Shown here: in pieces, positions 7,375 to 15,983 of the stretch | Layout of the letters: the number at the start of each line of letters is the position of its first letter | Numbering within the stretch: the first letter of the stretch is position 1 | Assembly: GCA_903892415.1 (NCBI GenBank) | Contig: CAITIQ010000517.1 | Location: forward strand, 23,209-87,208 | Direction of reading: 5' to 3' | Origin: an uncultured delta proteobacterium | Lineage (GTDB): Bacteria > Myxococcota_A > Polyangia > Polyangiales > Polyangiaceae | Length of the DNA stretch: 64,000 nucleotides | Notes under the pieces: generated by a model | Told to the model about the DNA's origin: nothing | Databases searched by the model: none | Seen by the model: the letters and a program-made list of their open reading frames with translations, nothing else | Made by a program: the position numbers and the translations under genes

Positions 7375-9329
7375 ACCGGTTGCGCTCGTGTTTGGGTTGG
7401 GGACTCTGGGGGTTCACGTGCGCTGTTCCGGCGCTCGTGGGTGCGCAAGAGCCTGCGGCGAAAGAGGAGCCAGCTCCTCCCAGCGAGCCTGAGCTAGACC
7501 CCTATCTCGATGAAGAGCCGATCGAGGTAACGGTGCGCGAGCCGGCACGAGCAGAGGGCAGCACCGTGCTAACCCGCGCCGAGGTCCGCGCTGTTCCTGG
7601 GGCGTTTGGCGATCCTTTCCGCGTCGTCGAGTCTGTCCCCGGCGTGGTGCCGCTCGCCTCTGGGGTGCCCTATTTCTATGTGCGCGGCGCGCCGCCGGGG
7701 AATGTTGGGTATTTTTTAGATGGTATTCGCGTGCCGCTGTTGTTTCATCTCGGTCTCGGGCCGAGCGTCGTTCACCCTGCGCTGATCGACCGGGTCGAGC
7801 TCGCTCCAGGCGCAAACCCCGAGCTTGGTCGCTACGCCGGGGGGGCAGTTATTGGGACGCTCACCGCGCCGCGGGAAGATCTTCGGGTCGAGGGGAACTT
7901 GCGCCTCGTCGATACCGGAGCCTTCCTCGAGGTGCCCTTCGATGAAGGGCGCGGCAGCGCATTTGCGGCCGGACGCGTGGCCTACACCGCGCTCTTGTTC
8001 TCCCTCGTCAACTCGTCGGCGGTGCTGAACTATTGGGACTACGCCGGGCGCGTCAGCTACGAGGTGGCCAAGGGGCAGACGGTTAGCTTGTTCGGCTTTG
8101 GCGCTTATGACTACTTGGCCGAGAAGCGTGAAAACGGCCCCGATGAGCGGCTCTTCGATACAATGTTTCATCGCATCGACCTGGGCTACGACGTAGATAT
8201 CAATCCGCGGACGCGGGTCGAACAGGACGTGATCCTCGGCTTTGACCAAACCCATCTCGGTACCGATCAGAAGGTTGTGGATCGCGCGCTGACCCTACGC
8301 AGCACCTTGCGGCACGTGGTCGACGACGACGTAGAGCTGCGCGCCGGCTTCGACTTGACGGTGGATGACTACTTCGTCGATCTCGAGGAGGAAGAAGGCA
8401 GCGGCTTTGCCTCCTTCTTTCGCTCGCGGGAGGATCTAGCGGCCGGCGCGTTCGTGCTGATGCCGGTGCAGCTCTCGGGAGGTCTTTCGCTATTGCCCTC
8501 GTTGCGCGCGGATCTTTACGTCTCGGAGGGAAAGAACGCGTTCGGCTTCGATCCGAACCTTTCTGCGCGCTTGGCGCTGCTGCCCGAGCTTGCGCTGCTG
8601 ACGTCGCACGGTCTGGCTTCCCAACCGCCGAGCTTCATCGTGGCTGGGCCTGGGTTTCGCCCCGGCTTGGATGAGGGCGGTTTGCAGCGCGCGTTCGCCT
8701 CGAGCGTGGCGCTCGAGGCCAAGCCCTCGGACGATTGGTTCCTCAAGGCCGCGGTCTATCGTACGGCCTTCTTCGACATCAACGACGCGCTCGGCACCTC
8801 GGCCCTGGCTGGGGAGGGGTTCCCAGGCGGCTTCGAGCAGTTCAATCCGCGTTTCGACGGTACGAGCCTGGGGCTCGAGCTCTCGGCCAAACGTCGCTTC
8901 AGTAAGACCATCGGCGCTTTACTGAGCTATAGCCTCGGGCGCTCCGAACGCAAGGATGCGCGGGGCCAGCGTTTTCCCTCCGGCTTCGATCGCACGCACG
9001 TGGCCTCGGCTGCGCTCTCCTTCGACTTTGGCTCGGGCTACAAGGGCGGTATTCGGCAGTTGCTTTACACCGGTACGCCGCTGCTCGACGTGAGCGGCAG
9101 CGCGCCGCGCGTCAAAGAGCGTTTGCCGCCTTTCTACCGCATGGACTTCCGCCTGGAGAAGCGCTTCACCATCGGCAAGACCGGCTTCGTGACGATGGTG
9201 CTCGAGGCGCTCAACACCTTCCTGGCGGATGAAGTGCTCGGGGAGTCGTGTGATGAGCAGGGGCGCTGCGAGCAAACCACGCTGGGACCGATCGCCATTC
9301 CCAGTTTTGGCGTCGAGGGCGGTTACTGA
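7371..9329 (+). CDS. TonB-dependent receptor-like outer membrane protein
   Basis: The protein has 652 residues with a Sec signal ending near AQE (about 26). The plug domain shows the typical order: VLTRAEVRAVPGAFGDPFRVV, then SVPGVVP, FYVRGAPPGNVGYFLDGI and VHPALIDRVELAPG. The rest is a series of amphipathic strands alternating aromatic and polar residues, as in the 22-strand barrel. It is on the short side for the family and has no carboxypeptidase-like N-terminal extension or evident TonB box beyond EEPIEVTV. The ligand is unknown. It is translationally coupled to the K+ channel gene upstream, an unusual partnership, and is followed by the flavoenzyme gene. Confidence 0.85.
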   Translation: MNRLRSCLGWGLWGFTCAVPALVGAQEPAAKEEPAPPSEPELDPYLDEEPIEVTVREPARAEGSTVLTRAEVRAVPGAFGDPFRVVESVPGVVPLASGVPYFYVRGAPPGNVGYFLDGIRVPLLFHLGLGPSVVHPALIDRVELAPGANPELGRYAGGAVIGTLTAPREDLRVEGNLRLVDTGAFLEVPFDEGRGSAFAAGRVAYTALLFSLVNSSAVLNYWDYAGRVSYEVAKGQTVSLFGFGAYDYLAEKRENGPDERLFDTMFHRIDLGYDVDINPRTRVEQDVILGFDQTHLGTDQKVVDRALTLRSTLRHVVDDDVELRAGFDLTVDDYFVDLEEEEGSGFASFFRSREDLAAGAFVLMPVQLSGGLSLLPSLRADLYVSEGKNAFGFDPNLSARLALLPELALLTSHGLASQPPSFIVAGPGFRPGLDEGGLQRAFASSVALEAKPSDDWFLKAAVYRTAFFDINDALGTSALAGEGFPGGFEQFNPRFDGTSLGLELSAKRRFSKTIGALLSYSLGRSERKDARGQRFPSGFDRTHVASAALSFDFGSGYKGGIRQLLYTGTPLLDVSGSAPRVKERLPPFYRMDFRLEKRFTIGKTGFVTMVLEALNTFLADEVLGESCDEQGRCEQTTLGPIAIPSFGVEGGY

Positions 9330-9364
9330 GCGAGCGGCGCCGCGCACCCCTGTATGCTGCGCCG

Positions 9365-10993
9365 ATGAAGAGCCCGAGCGAGAAGCCTTGGAGTCGCCAT
9401 ATCCCCAAGGGCGAGTGGGACTACATCGTTATTGGCTCGGGCATTGGCGGCATGGTGGCGGCCGCTCTACTCGCCAAACTCGGTAAGCGGGTGCTCGTGC
9501 TCGAACAGCACTATGTACCCGGCGGGTTTACTCACACCTTCCGGCGCAAACAGTGGACATGGGACGTCGGCGTCCACGCTGTGGGCGAGGTGACCTCGCA
9601 CTCGTTACCCGGTCGAATCTTGGCGGCCCTGACCGATAACGCGTTGCAATGGCAGTCGCTCGGGCCGGTCTACGATGAGTTCCATTATCCCGACGGTTTT
9701 CGCATCGACTTTCCGGACACCCCGCGCAAGTTCCGCGAGAACCTGATCGCCGCGTTCCCCGACGAAGAGCAGGCCATTCACCAGTACTTCGGCAAGGTGC
9801 GCGAGGTCGCCGTTTCGATGAAGGGTTACTACCTCGGACGGTTGCTCCCTGGCGGCTGGGCGTCGCGTGCGGCCAACCAGCTGCTCGGTGCTCGCGCACG
9901 GCACTTCCTTGATCTGCGCGTCAAGGAGGTGGTGGACGGCCTAACCGACAACGAACGGCTCAAGACGGTATTGACCTCGCAATGGGGTTACTACGGTTCG
10001 CCGCCGAGTCGCGCCTCCTTTGGCATGCAGGCGCTGGTCACCAAGCACTTCGAGCATGGTGGTTATTACCCGGTAGGCGGCTCGGGCCAGATCGCCAATA
10101 CGTTGCTAAATACGGTTGCCCGAGCCGGTGGCGCTACCGCCATTCACGCAGGCGTGGCGCGCATAACGTTGGAGCAGGGGCACGTCGCTGGCGTGGAGCT
10201 GGAAGACGGGCGCAAGGTTCATTGCAAAAAGGTCATTAGCGCAGTGGGCGTGGCAGCGACGGTAAGTCGCTTGTTGCCGGACGAGGTGGCGCATGCAGCT
10301 TGGGCCGAGCGCGTCGCCTCGCTGCCAAAGGCGCCGGCGCACGTATGCCTCTATCTCGGTTTTAAGGGGGATATTCGGTCGGCCGGCGCCTCCGCTGCGA
10401 ACCGTTGGTTCTACGAGACGTGGAGCTCGCAAGCCGAGGCCTGGGAGATCACGAAAGAGGGGCCTTTGCCTGACGCCCCGGTGCTTTATTGCTCCTTCCC
10501 GTCGCTCAAAGATCCCAACCACGAGCCCGGCCCAGAGCAGCTTCATACCGGAGAGGTCGTCACCTTCGTACCTTGGTCGCGGTTCGAGCCCTACAAAGAC
10601 GCGCAGTGGCAGAAGCGGGGAGGGGAGTACAGCCAGCTAAAGGCGAGGTTGCATCAGCACCTGCTCGAGCAGTTCCTGCGTCATATGCCGGAGCTACGCG
10701 GGATGATCGCTCACGCCGAGCTTTCCACGCCGGCGACGACGCATCACTTCGTCAGGCCGATGAACGGTTCGATCTATGGCCTGGAGCCAACGCCGGAGCG
10801 CTTCCGGGTCGACGAGCTGCGGCCTGTGTCGCCGGTGCCGGGGCTGAGCTTCGCTGGCTCGGAGGTCTCGGCGGTGGGCGTGATCGGCGCGGCGATGGGA
10901 GGCCTGCTCGCCGCGGTCTCGGCCGAGCCCGTAAGCGGAATCCGCTGGTTATCGAAGGTTGCGCGCCGGCCCGCCGACACAAACAAAAGATGA
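9365..10993 (+). CDS. FAD-dependent oxidoreductase, retinol saturase/CrtI-type
   Basis: This 542-residue protein has an N-terminal dinucleotide-binding motif IVIGSGIGG (Gly24-x-Gly26-x-x-Gly29) ending with LVLEQ, then VPGGFTHTFRRKQWTWDVGVH. The last segment is typical of the carotenoid isomerase/all-trans-retinol saturase branch of the phytoene desaturase superfamily. The C-terminal FAD contact is seen as PGLSFAGSEVSAVGVIGAAMGG. These enzymes reduce, isomerise or desaturate polyenes; here the substrate may be a carotenoid or other isoprenoid, but no carotenoid genes are adjacent. The ATG at 9365 lies 35 bases after the receptor stop, so it is probably in the same transcript. Confidence 0.9.
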   Translation: MKSPSEKPWSRHIPKGEWDYIVIGSGIGGMVAAALLAKLGKRVLVLEQHYVPGGFTHTFRRKQWTWDVGVHAVGEVTSHSLPGRILAALTDNALQWQSLGPVYDEFHYPDGFRIDFPDTPRKFRENLIAAFPDEEQAIHQYFGKVREVAVSMKGYYLGRLLPGGWASRAANQLLGARARHFLDLRVKEVVDGLTDNERLKTVLTSQWGYYGSPPSRASFGMQALVTKHFEHGGYYPVGGSGQIANTLLNTVARAGGATAIHAGVARITLEQGHVAGVELEDGRKVHCKKVISAVGVAATVSRLLPDEVAHAAWAERVASLPKAPAHVCLYLGFKGDIRSAGASAANRWFYETWSSQAEAWEITKEGPLPDAPVLYCSFPSLKDPNHEPGPEQLHTGEVVTFVPWSRFEPYKDAQWQKRGGEYSQLKARLHQHLLEQFLRHMPELRGMIAHAELSTPATTHHFVRPMNGSIYGLEPTPERFRVDELRPVSPVPGLSFAGSEVSAVGVIGAAMGGLLAAVSAEPVSGIRWLSKVARRPADTNKR

Positions 10994-11045
10994 ACGTGAT
11001 TCGCAAATCGTAGATCGTTCGCTTTAGAAGGGCGTCTAGGAGCTC

Positions 11046-11624
11046 ATGAAGCTCTTGGTTCAACTCGCGGTGTCCCTCTTGTGCCTGGCAGGCTCGGCCT
11101 GCTCCTCGTCCGTCTCGCCTGCCGCTACAAGCCCCGTGCAGGGTGGCGACTCCAAGCCGGCTCAGGTCGAGGCGGCTCCGCCTGCTTCCGCCGCCCAAAC
11201 CATTCGCTTGCACGCTGGCGAACTTCCCGGCTCAAACGGTCACCGCTGGGGTTCACGCAGCTATGAGCTCCGCCGTACGGCTGCGGGAATGGAGGTGCGA
11301 CTGCACGACGTAACGCGCTTTCAAGGCAGCGGCATGAGCCCGCAAAACATGCCGGCCGCCACCCATCAGTGCTCAGCGTGGGAGCCGCTCTCTACCGCCG
11401 CGAGCGAGTCGGTCAATAAACAGCTCGGCGGCGCCAAAGATGAAGAGTTGGAGTGCCAAAGTCACTCCGAGGTATGCGCGGGCCTCGTTACGTTCCTCCG
11501 TGATACGGCCCCTGCGCCGGCCCCCAAAGCAGACCCGCCCGCGAACTACCCCGCCGGCGAGGCGATAACCATGCGCTCCGAGCCCCAAGCCCCGACCTAC
11601 GGCCGCGGCCTCGGCGGCTGTTAG
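11046..11624 (+). CDS. Lipoprotein of unknown function
   Basis: The protein has 192 residues. The signal peptide ends in a lipobox-like GSAC (Cys19), followed by a Ser/Ala/Pro-rich tether. The mature region has a compact domain (about 55-155) with four cysteines (HQCSAW, ELECQS, EVCAGL and the terminal Cys) that may form disulfides, then a Pro-rich tail ending GLGGC. I recognise no family. It is alone on its strand between the flavoenzyme gene and the convergent lipoprotein cluster. The call rests on the signal and the good ATG. Confidence 0.7.
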   Translation: MKLLVQLAVSLLCLAGSACSSSVSPAATSPVQGGDSKPAQVEAAPPASAAQTIRLHAGELPGSNGHRWGSRSYELRRTAAGMEVRLHDVTRFQGSGMSPQNMPAATHQCSAWEPLSTAASESVNKQLGGAKDEELECQSHSEVCAGLVTFLRDTAPAPAPKADPPANYPAGEAITMRSEPQAPTYGRGLGGC

Positions 11625-11636
11625 GGCACGCGTTCG

Positions 11637-12326
11637 CTAGGGAATAATCTCGAGCAAATCGCCAGCGCAAACGGTGGCGTCGCTTAGGTCGAAAGGCACG
11701 CCGTCGACGGAGACCGATAGCTGAAACGGCACATCCTCAAACGGGGTGCAGCCTTCTCCCTCCCAGGCGCCAACAACGATGTACGCCGAGCCTGCGCCCA
11801 GGGTGGTACTGCCGCCTTGGGGGCAGCTGTAGCCCTGCGGGTTAGCGACCGTGCACGGCACTTCCTCGTCAAAAAAGAGGCTCGCGCCGGTTGGATCGAC
11901 GAGCGCGGCGAACAGATCTGCACCCAACGCGGAGCCTGCGTTATCGGCCTTCAGTTGCAGACAGGCGCCCGCGGGAACGCCGTCGAGCTTGAAGACCTTG
12001 CCCGGCCAAAACACGCCGCTGTCTTCGGGACAGATGGTCGTGCTCGAACGAGCCGCGCTAAAGTCGGTCGGGCCGGTGCATTCCTCGAGCACAACCTCGG
12101 TGATGGGAAGGACGTCACAAGCTGGTTCCCCGCCGCCACTACCGCCTTGCGCCATACCGCCATTGCCGCCTTCTCCGGCCTGCCCACCGGAGGAAGGACC
12201 AGAAGCAACCCCGCCGACTCCGCCGGCACCCCCATTGCTCGGGGCCCCGCCGCTTTGGGCGCCGTCATCCCCGCAGGCCGAGGCACTAATGCATAGTCCG
12301 AAGATAGCAACGTAAAGTCGGCTCAT
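11637..12326 (-). CDS. Gly-rich-tethered surface lipoprotein
   Basis: This 229-residue protein has a lipoprotein signal ending SASAC (Cys18), an Asp pair, then about 45 residues of Gly/Ser/Asn tether. The folded part from about 68 reads as a small beta domain with Cys pairs (PACDV, LEECTG, TTICPE, GACLQL, EVPCTV, YSCPQG, EGCTPF and VCAGDL), resembling PPC-like domains. Expected location is the outer leaflet of the outer membrane. Function is unknown. It is the last gene of a three-gene unit in which each start overlaps the stop of the gene before by 4 bases. Confidence 0.8.
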   Translation of the reverse strand: MSRLYVAIFGLCISASACGDDGAQSGGAPSNGGAGGVGGVASGPSSGGQAGEGGNGGMAQGGSGGGEPACDVLPITEVVLEECTGPTDFSAARSSTTICPEDSGVFWPGKVFKLDGVPAGACLQLKADNAGSALGADLFAALVDPTGASLFFDEEVPCTVANPQGYSCPQGGSTTLGAGSAYIVVGAWEGEGCTPFEDVPFQLSVSVDGVPFDLSDATVCAGDLLEIIP

Positions 12327-12784
12327 GGTGCGGCGGGCGGGGCGTAGGCGCAGGTTGAGTTGGCGATGGCTTCCACGAGGTTGCCCCGCTCGAAGGTAAG
12401 GGTCTGGGGCAGCGGCTGCGCTCCACCAAGCTCTCCACCCTTGGTTACGGTTAGGGTGATTGTGGCGTCTCGAACGGCAAAGGTGCCGGAGCGCTCCATG
12501 ATCCCGGACCAAACACAGTTGGCTCCAAGGGGGCAGGGCGACATGAGGTCCTTGGCGATGAAGGTTCCGTCCGGGCGAAAATCGAGCTCGCGGGCGTAGT
12601 TGCGCGAGCCACAGGCAGCGCTGTGGAAGCGGCCGAGCGGGGTTGGGCTTTTGACCGGGGGCGCCGCAACGCTCGCTGTTGCCGGGGCCGGAAGATCTAC
12701 GTCGACGCTCGAGTCGCCAGGGGAGGTGCTCGCGCACGCAAGCCCAAAACCCAGTAGGCTGACGAGCAATACCCTCTTGTTCAA
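12323..12784 (-). CDS. Small META-like lipoprotein, function unknown
   Basis: The 153-residue protein has a signal ending LAC (Cys17), a Pro/Ala-rich spacer, and a domain of about 100 residues. A phrase such as LDFRPDGTFIAKDL, then GTFAVRDATITLTV and LTFERGNLV, suggests a small beta-barrel of the lipocalin-like or META type, in which a printed value is compared with a threshold. The family assignment is only a resemblance. It sits in the middle of the three-gene lipoprotein unit, overlapping both neighbours by 4 bases. Confidence 0.75.
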   Translation of the reverse strand: MNKRVLLVSLLGFGLACASTSPGDSSVDVDLPAPATASVAAPPVKSPTPLGRFHSAACGSRNYARELDFRPDGTFIAKDLMSPCPLGANCVWSGIMERSGTFAVRDATITLTVTKGGELGGAQPLPQTLTFERGNLVEAIANSTCAYAPPAAP

Positions 12785-14169
12785 GGCGTTGCAGGCGAGC
12801 TGAGGTTTTGCGGCGAGGAGGGCGCGCTGACGAAATCCGCCGTGTTGTTTTGCGTATCAACGCAGTTGCCCAGTGCTCCGCCGGGGAGACGCTCCAAGCT
12901 AATGTCGAGATTGTTGGTGCAGTTGGCGACGATACCCTTGTCAAACGGCGTACCCTCGCATTCGTAACCCGCTCCGAAGGTAAAGCCGCAGCTGAAGCAG
13001 ACGGCGTCCACGGTGGTGGTGCCATTGCGCAGGATCACGCTCGAGTAGTCACCGATGCCGCTCGACAGCGAACCGTCTTTGACGACCGGACCTGCGTAGG
13101 CTGTTCCCCCGACCAAGAGGTGTCCACCCGCTGGTACAACCTGCCCGCTACCAGTGAAGCGAACGCCATACGACATCGCCGTGTCCGAACGGGCCTGCAC
13201 GGTCCAATTGCTGGAGACGGTAACCGGGCTGCTGCCAGGGTTGAACAGCTCGATAAAATCATCATTGCCACCCGCCGCCCCGCGCGCGCGGACTTCGCTG
13301 ATGATGAGCGCCGCGTTGTTGGGCGTACAGGAGCAGGTGCCGGCCCCGTTGCAGGCCCCGGTTTCGCAGTCGGCAGCGCTGTCGCAATCTTCACCGAAGC
13401 CGCAGGCATCGCAAACTCCGCCGCAATCCACGTCGGATTCGTCTTGGTTTTTGACCCCATCACTGCAAGTCGCGGCGCAGCTGCCGCCGATGCAGGAGCC
13501 GGTGACGCAATCTCCAGCTACGTCGCAGTCTTCACCTTCCAGGCAGCCGCTGCAATCCGGGCCGCCGCAATCCACGTCGGTTTCGTCGCCGTTCTTGGTG
13601 TTGTCCCCGCAGCCAGCGGGTGCACAGCTGAACGTGTCCGTGCAGATCATGCTCGGGCAGTCGGGTGCGTCGATGCACTCGACGCACTCGGCGTCCGCAT
13701 TGCAGAACTCGCCATTGCCGCAGTCAGCGCCCTCCGCCTTCGGCAGGATCATTGGTTGGCCGTCAACGCAGCTTTCGCTCGTGCAGTCGTTGGTGTCGCT
13801 GGGAGTATCGGAGTTGTCCTGCTCCCCAACGATCACTCCGGCGCCATCACAAACGCGCTTCAAGCAGTCGCCGGTCATCTGATCGCGAGCCAAAGTCCCC
13901 GCAGCGGTTGCATCCACGCCACAGGTGCCAGCCTCGCAGGTGCGCGTGCCGCACTCGTTGTCTTCGCCAGGGCAATCTCCAGGGGCGGTGCAGTTTGCGG
14001 GTGCGCCGCCCTCTCCACCCATGCCGCCGCCGCCAGGTCCGCTGCCCCCCGTGCTGGGCGCACCGCCCTCGACCAACGTGTCGGTGTAAACGTCGCAGCC
14101 GGTTCCGAGTAACGCTACCAAGACCCAGGCGAAGGTTGCCGTTGGCGTGGAGCGCAGGAGACTAAGCAT
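12781..14169 (-). CDS. Cys-rich lipoprotein with lamin-tail-like domain
   Basis: The protein has 462 residues from the ATG at 14169, chosen because it places the signal right before the lipobox GTGC (Cys25). A Gly-rich tether comes next, then about 200 residues of Cys repeats of the kind seen in myxobacterial surface proteins (CGDNTKNGDETDVDCGG and a second copy CSDGVKNQDESDVDCGG). A domain at about 285-440 begins NNAALIISEVRARG and continues FIELFNPGSSPV, the signature of the lamin tail domain (LTD). It is probably a surface or matrix protein. It is the first gene of the three-gene lipoprotein unit. An upstream in-frame GTG would add 7 residues before the signal. Confidence 0.87.
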   Translation of the reverse strand: MLSLLRSTPTATFAWVLVALLGTGCDVYTDTLVEGGAPSTGGSGPGGGGMGGEGGAPANCTAPGDCPGEDNECGTRTCEAGTCGVDATAAGTLARDQMTGDCLKRVCDGAGVIVGEQDNSDTPSDTNDCTSESCVDGQPMILPKAEGADCGNGEFCNADAECVECIDAPDCPSMICTDTFSCAPAGCGDNTKNGDETDVDCGGPDCSGCLEGEDCDVAGDCVTGSCIGGSCAATCSDGVKNQDESDVDCGGVCDACGFGEDCDSAADCETGACNGAGTCSCTPNNAALIISEVRARGAAGGNDDFIELFNPGSSPVTVSSNWTVQARSDTAMSYGVRFTGSGQVVPAGGHLLVGGTAYAGPVVKDGSLSSGIGDYSSVILRNGTTTVDAVCFSCGFTFGAGYECEGTPFDKGIVANCTNNLDISLERLPGGALGNCVDTQNNTADFVSAPSSPQNLSSPATP

Positions 14170-14253
14170 GCTCGGGGCATAGCCGACCATGCGATGCGCC
14201 TCAAGCAGCAGCAGACCTAATGCAAGAGCCGTTGTGCTGCGAGGGCTGAGATG

Positions 14254-14664
14254 TCAGCGAGGGGACGCCGCGGAGGTTGTCACCCATGCAACAGCCTCCG
14301 TCTCGTCGTGAAAGGCGCTCATCTTGTGGGCCTCATGAAGTCTGCGCAGCCGGTCCACCTGGAGCGAACCTAGCGCGCTCTTGACGAGCAGCGCTGCGCG
14401 CTCGAATCGAACGGCGATTCGTTCGGTGGCCTGGACGATCGCCTCGAGCAAAACTGGATCCGTGGAGAGCGGTCCGGTCCGGGTGTCATAGATCATTCCG
14501 CGGGCGGAGCGCGCCTTGGTTCTGATCGCAATGTCGATCTGCAGAAAGCACTCGGTGATCGCCTCAGTGCTCGGAAACGGCTGGTTCGTGCGGCTAAGTT
14601 GAACGTAACCCTGGGCTGCGTGGAGCTGAACAATCATGTAAGGGTCTTGGAAGATTGTCGGCAT
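14254..14664 (-). CDS. STAS/SpoIIAA-like domain protein
   Basis: The 136-residue protein starts at the ATG at 14664, which has GGAGG seven bases upstream. It has alternating strands and helices: YMIVQLHAAQGYVQLSRT, ITECFLQIDIAI, GMIYDTRTGP, and a long helix from about 70. The tail reads LHEAHKMSAFHDETEAVAWV, a pattern often seen in SpoIIAA-like and STAS/SEC14 proteins of Myxococcota. No catalytic residues stand out; a regulatory or binding role is likely. It is 11 bases downstream of the VWA lipoprotein and on the same strand, so it is probably cotranscribed with it. Confidence 0.7.
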   Translation of the reverse strand: MPTIFQDPYMIVQLHAAQGYVQLSRTNQPFPSTEAITECFLQIDIAIRTKARSARGMIYDTRTGPLSTDPVLLEAIVQATERIAVRFERAALLVKSALGSLQVDRLRRLHEAHKMSAFHDETEAVAWVTTSAASPR

Positions 14665-14675
14665 GAAACCTCCAC

Positions 14676-15914
14676 TTATTGTGGGCCGCTGCAGCCAAGC
14701 ACGACGTCGACCTTCTCTACCTCTCCGCTCTTGAGTTCGCTGCACGCGGTGCCGTGGAACGTCACTTGGTTTTGAGCTGCGTCGTAGCTCCAGCCAGCCA
14801 TCATGGTCGGGTCCTCGGGGACCGGTACCTGGTCGAAGAAGACGTAGATTTGGCTTGAGTCCGGCGGCACCGTATCAAGCGTAAAGGTGCAGCTGATGGC
14901 CTTGGTGGCGATCACCTCGAGGGCAGCCAGTAGGCTGGCTTGATCGGCAGCATCGTAGTAGCTCGGCCCCGAGTTCGGGACGCCTCCGGCCTCTGCAAAC
15001 AGGTTCATCTGGTCCGGATCGACCCCGTCACCAAAGCCCAATACGAAGGTAGGGACGTTGGCGGTCAAAAGCTCAGCAATGGTGGCTAGCGTGCCATTGT
15101 CTCCCCCGGCCGCATTGCAGCCTGCCTGTTTTCCGTCGGTTAGCAGCGCTACATAGCTATCTCGCGTTGGGTCGGCCAGCTCGGGTGCAGCAGCCGCCTG
15201 GGTCATCGCCGTATCGATATTGGTTACGCATGGGCCGTTGGGAAAGTACTGGTCATTGGTCGCGAGCGCGTTGGTTAGCAGCGTTTGGATCGCGGGCGCT
15301 GAGTCGGGCGCGACAGGTACTGGGATCACGTCTTGGGCGCAGTTGGGTGCAACCAAGTCTGGAAAGAGCGAGAGGCCAAAGCGAATCTTGTCGCCGTAGT
15401 TGGTGGTAAAGGTGTTGATCGCCGCCACCGCCGCCTCCCACTTGGTGGCACCGCCTGGCACGACCTCCGTCATCGAGCAGGAGCGGTCGAGGACGAGCAG
15501 CACGTTCGGCGCTACCGGCTCTATTTTCGCCATCAAGTCCTCACATCCGCCTCCGGGGACACACGTCATCGAAGGAACGTCGCAAATAGTGCCAGGCTGC
15601 GTGCAGTCATCGTCATCCAGGCAAGTGCCTACGTCGATGCACTGTCCCGCCGCACTGCAGAACTGGGGAGCGACGCACGCCGGTTCACAGCCAACGACTG
15701 CGCTACCACCACCGCCTGTGCTGCCACTTGCACCAGCGCCGCCTTGACCACCTTCGCCGCCGGCCGCGCCTGATGCGCCCGTTGCCCCCGTCCCGCCACC
15801 TCCCGAGCCGCTATCGGAACAGGCGACCACGAGGGAGCAACAGACCGCGGCAACAAGGCGAAGGTAGGACACGGTCGAATTGGACCAGATCCTCGGTTGC
15901 CGCGAAAGAGCCAT
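14676..15914 (-). CDS. Surface lipoprotein with VWA domain
   Basis: The protein has 412 residues from the ATG at 15914. The signal ends in VVAC (Cys32), followed by a Gly/Ala/Ser tether and a small Cys-rich segment (CEPACVAPQFCSAAGQC). The von Willebrand factor A domain spans about 135-330. Its MIDAS opens as LLVLDRSCSM (D-x-S-x-S), with a second metal ligand in DTAMTQA and the late strand ALLTDGKQ. Such domains bind protein partners through a divalent metal. A short beta domain, with strands such as SQIYVFFDQVPV, ends the protein. Function in adhesion or surface assembly is inferred only. Confidence 0.88.
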   Translation of the reverse strand: MALSRQPRIWSNSTVSYLRLVAAVCCSLVVACSDSGSGGGGTGATGASGAAGGEGGQGGAGASGSTGGGGSAVVGCEPACVAPQFCSAAGQCIDVGTCLDDDDCTQPGTICDVPSMTCVPGGGCEDLMAKIEPVAPNVLLVLDRSCSMTEVVPGGATKWEAAVAAINTFTTNYGDKIRFGLSLFPDLVAPNCAQDVIPVPVAPDSAPAIQTLLTNALATNDQYFPNGPCVTNIDTAMTQAAAAPELADPTRDSYVALLTDGKQAGCNAAGGDNGTLATIAELLTANVPTFVLGFGDGVDPDQMNLFAEAGGVPNSGPSYYDAADQASLLAALEVIATKAISCTFTLDTVPPDSSQIYVFFDQVPVPEDPTMMAGWSYDAAQNQVTFHGTACSELKSGEVEKVDVVLGCSGPQ

Positions 15915-15983
15915 TGACCGCGCGTCGCGAGAGTCGCAACTTGTGCCCTTGTCAGCGCAAACACTTTGGCCCAGTAACCCCAG

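Noticed and set aside
12808..14112. 434-residue Ala/Val-rich open frame on the plus strand
   Set aside because: It lies wholly opposite the Cys-rich lamin-tail lipoprotein, which has a lipobox, Cys repeats and overlaps in a coupled unit. The plus frame is low-complexity translation of GC-rich DNA.
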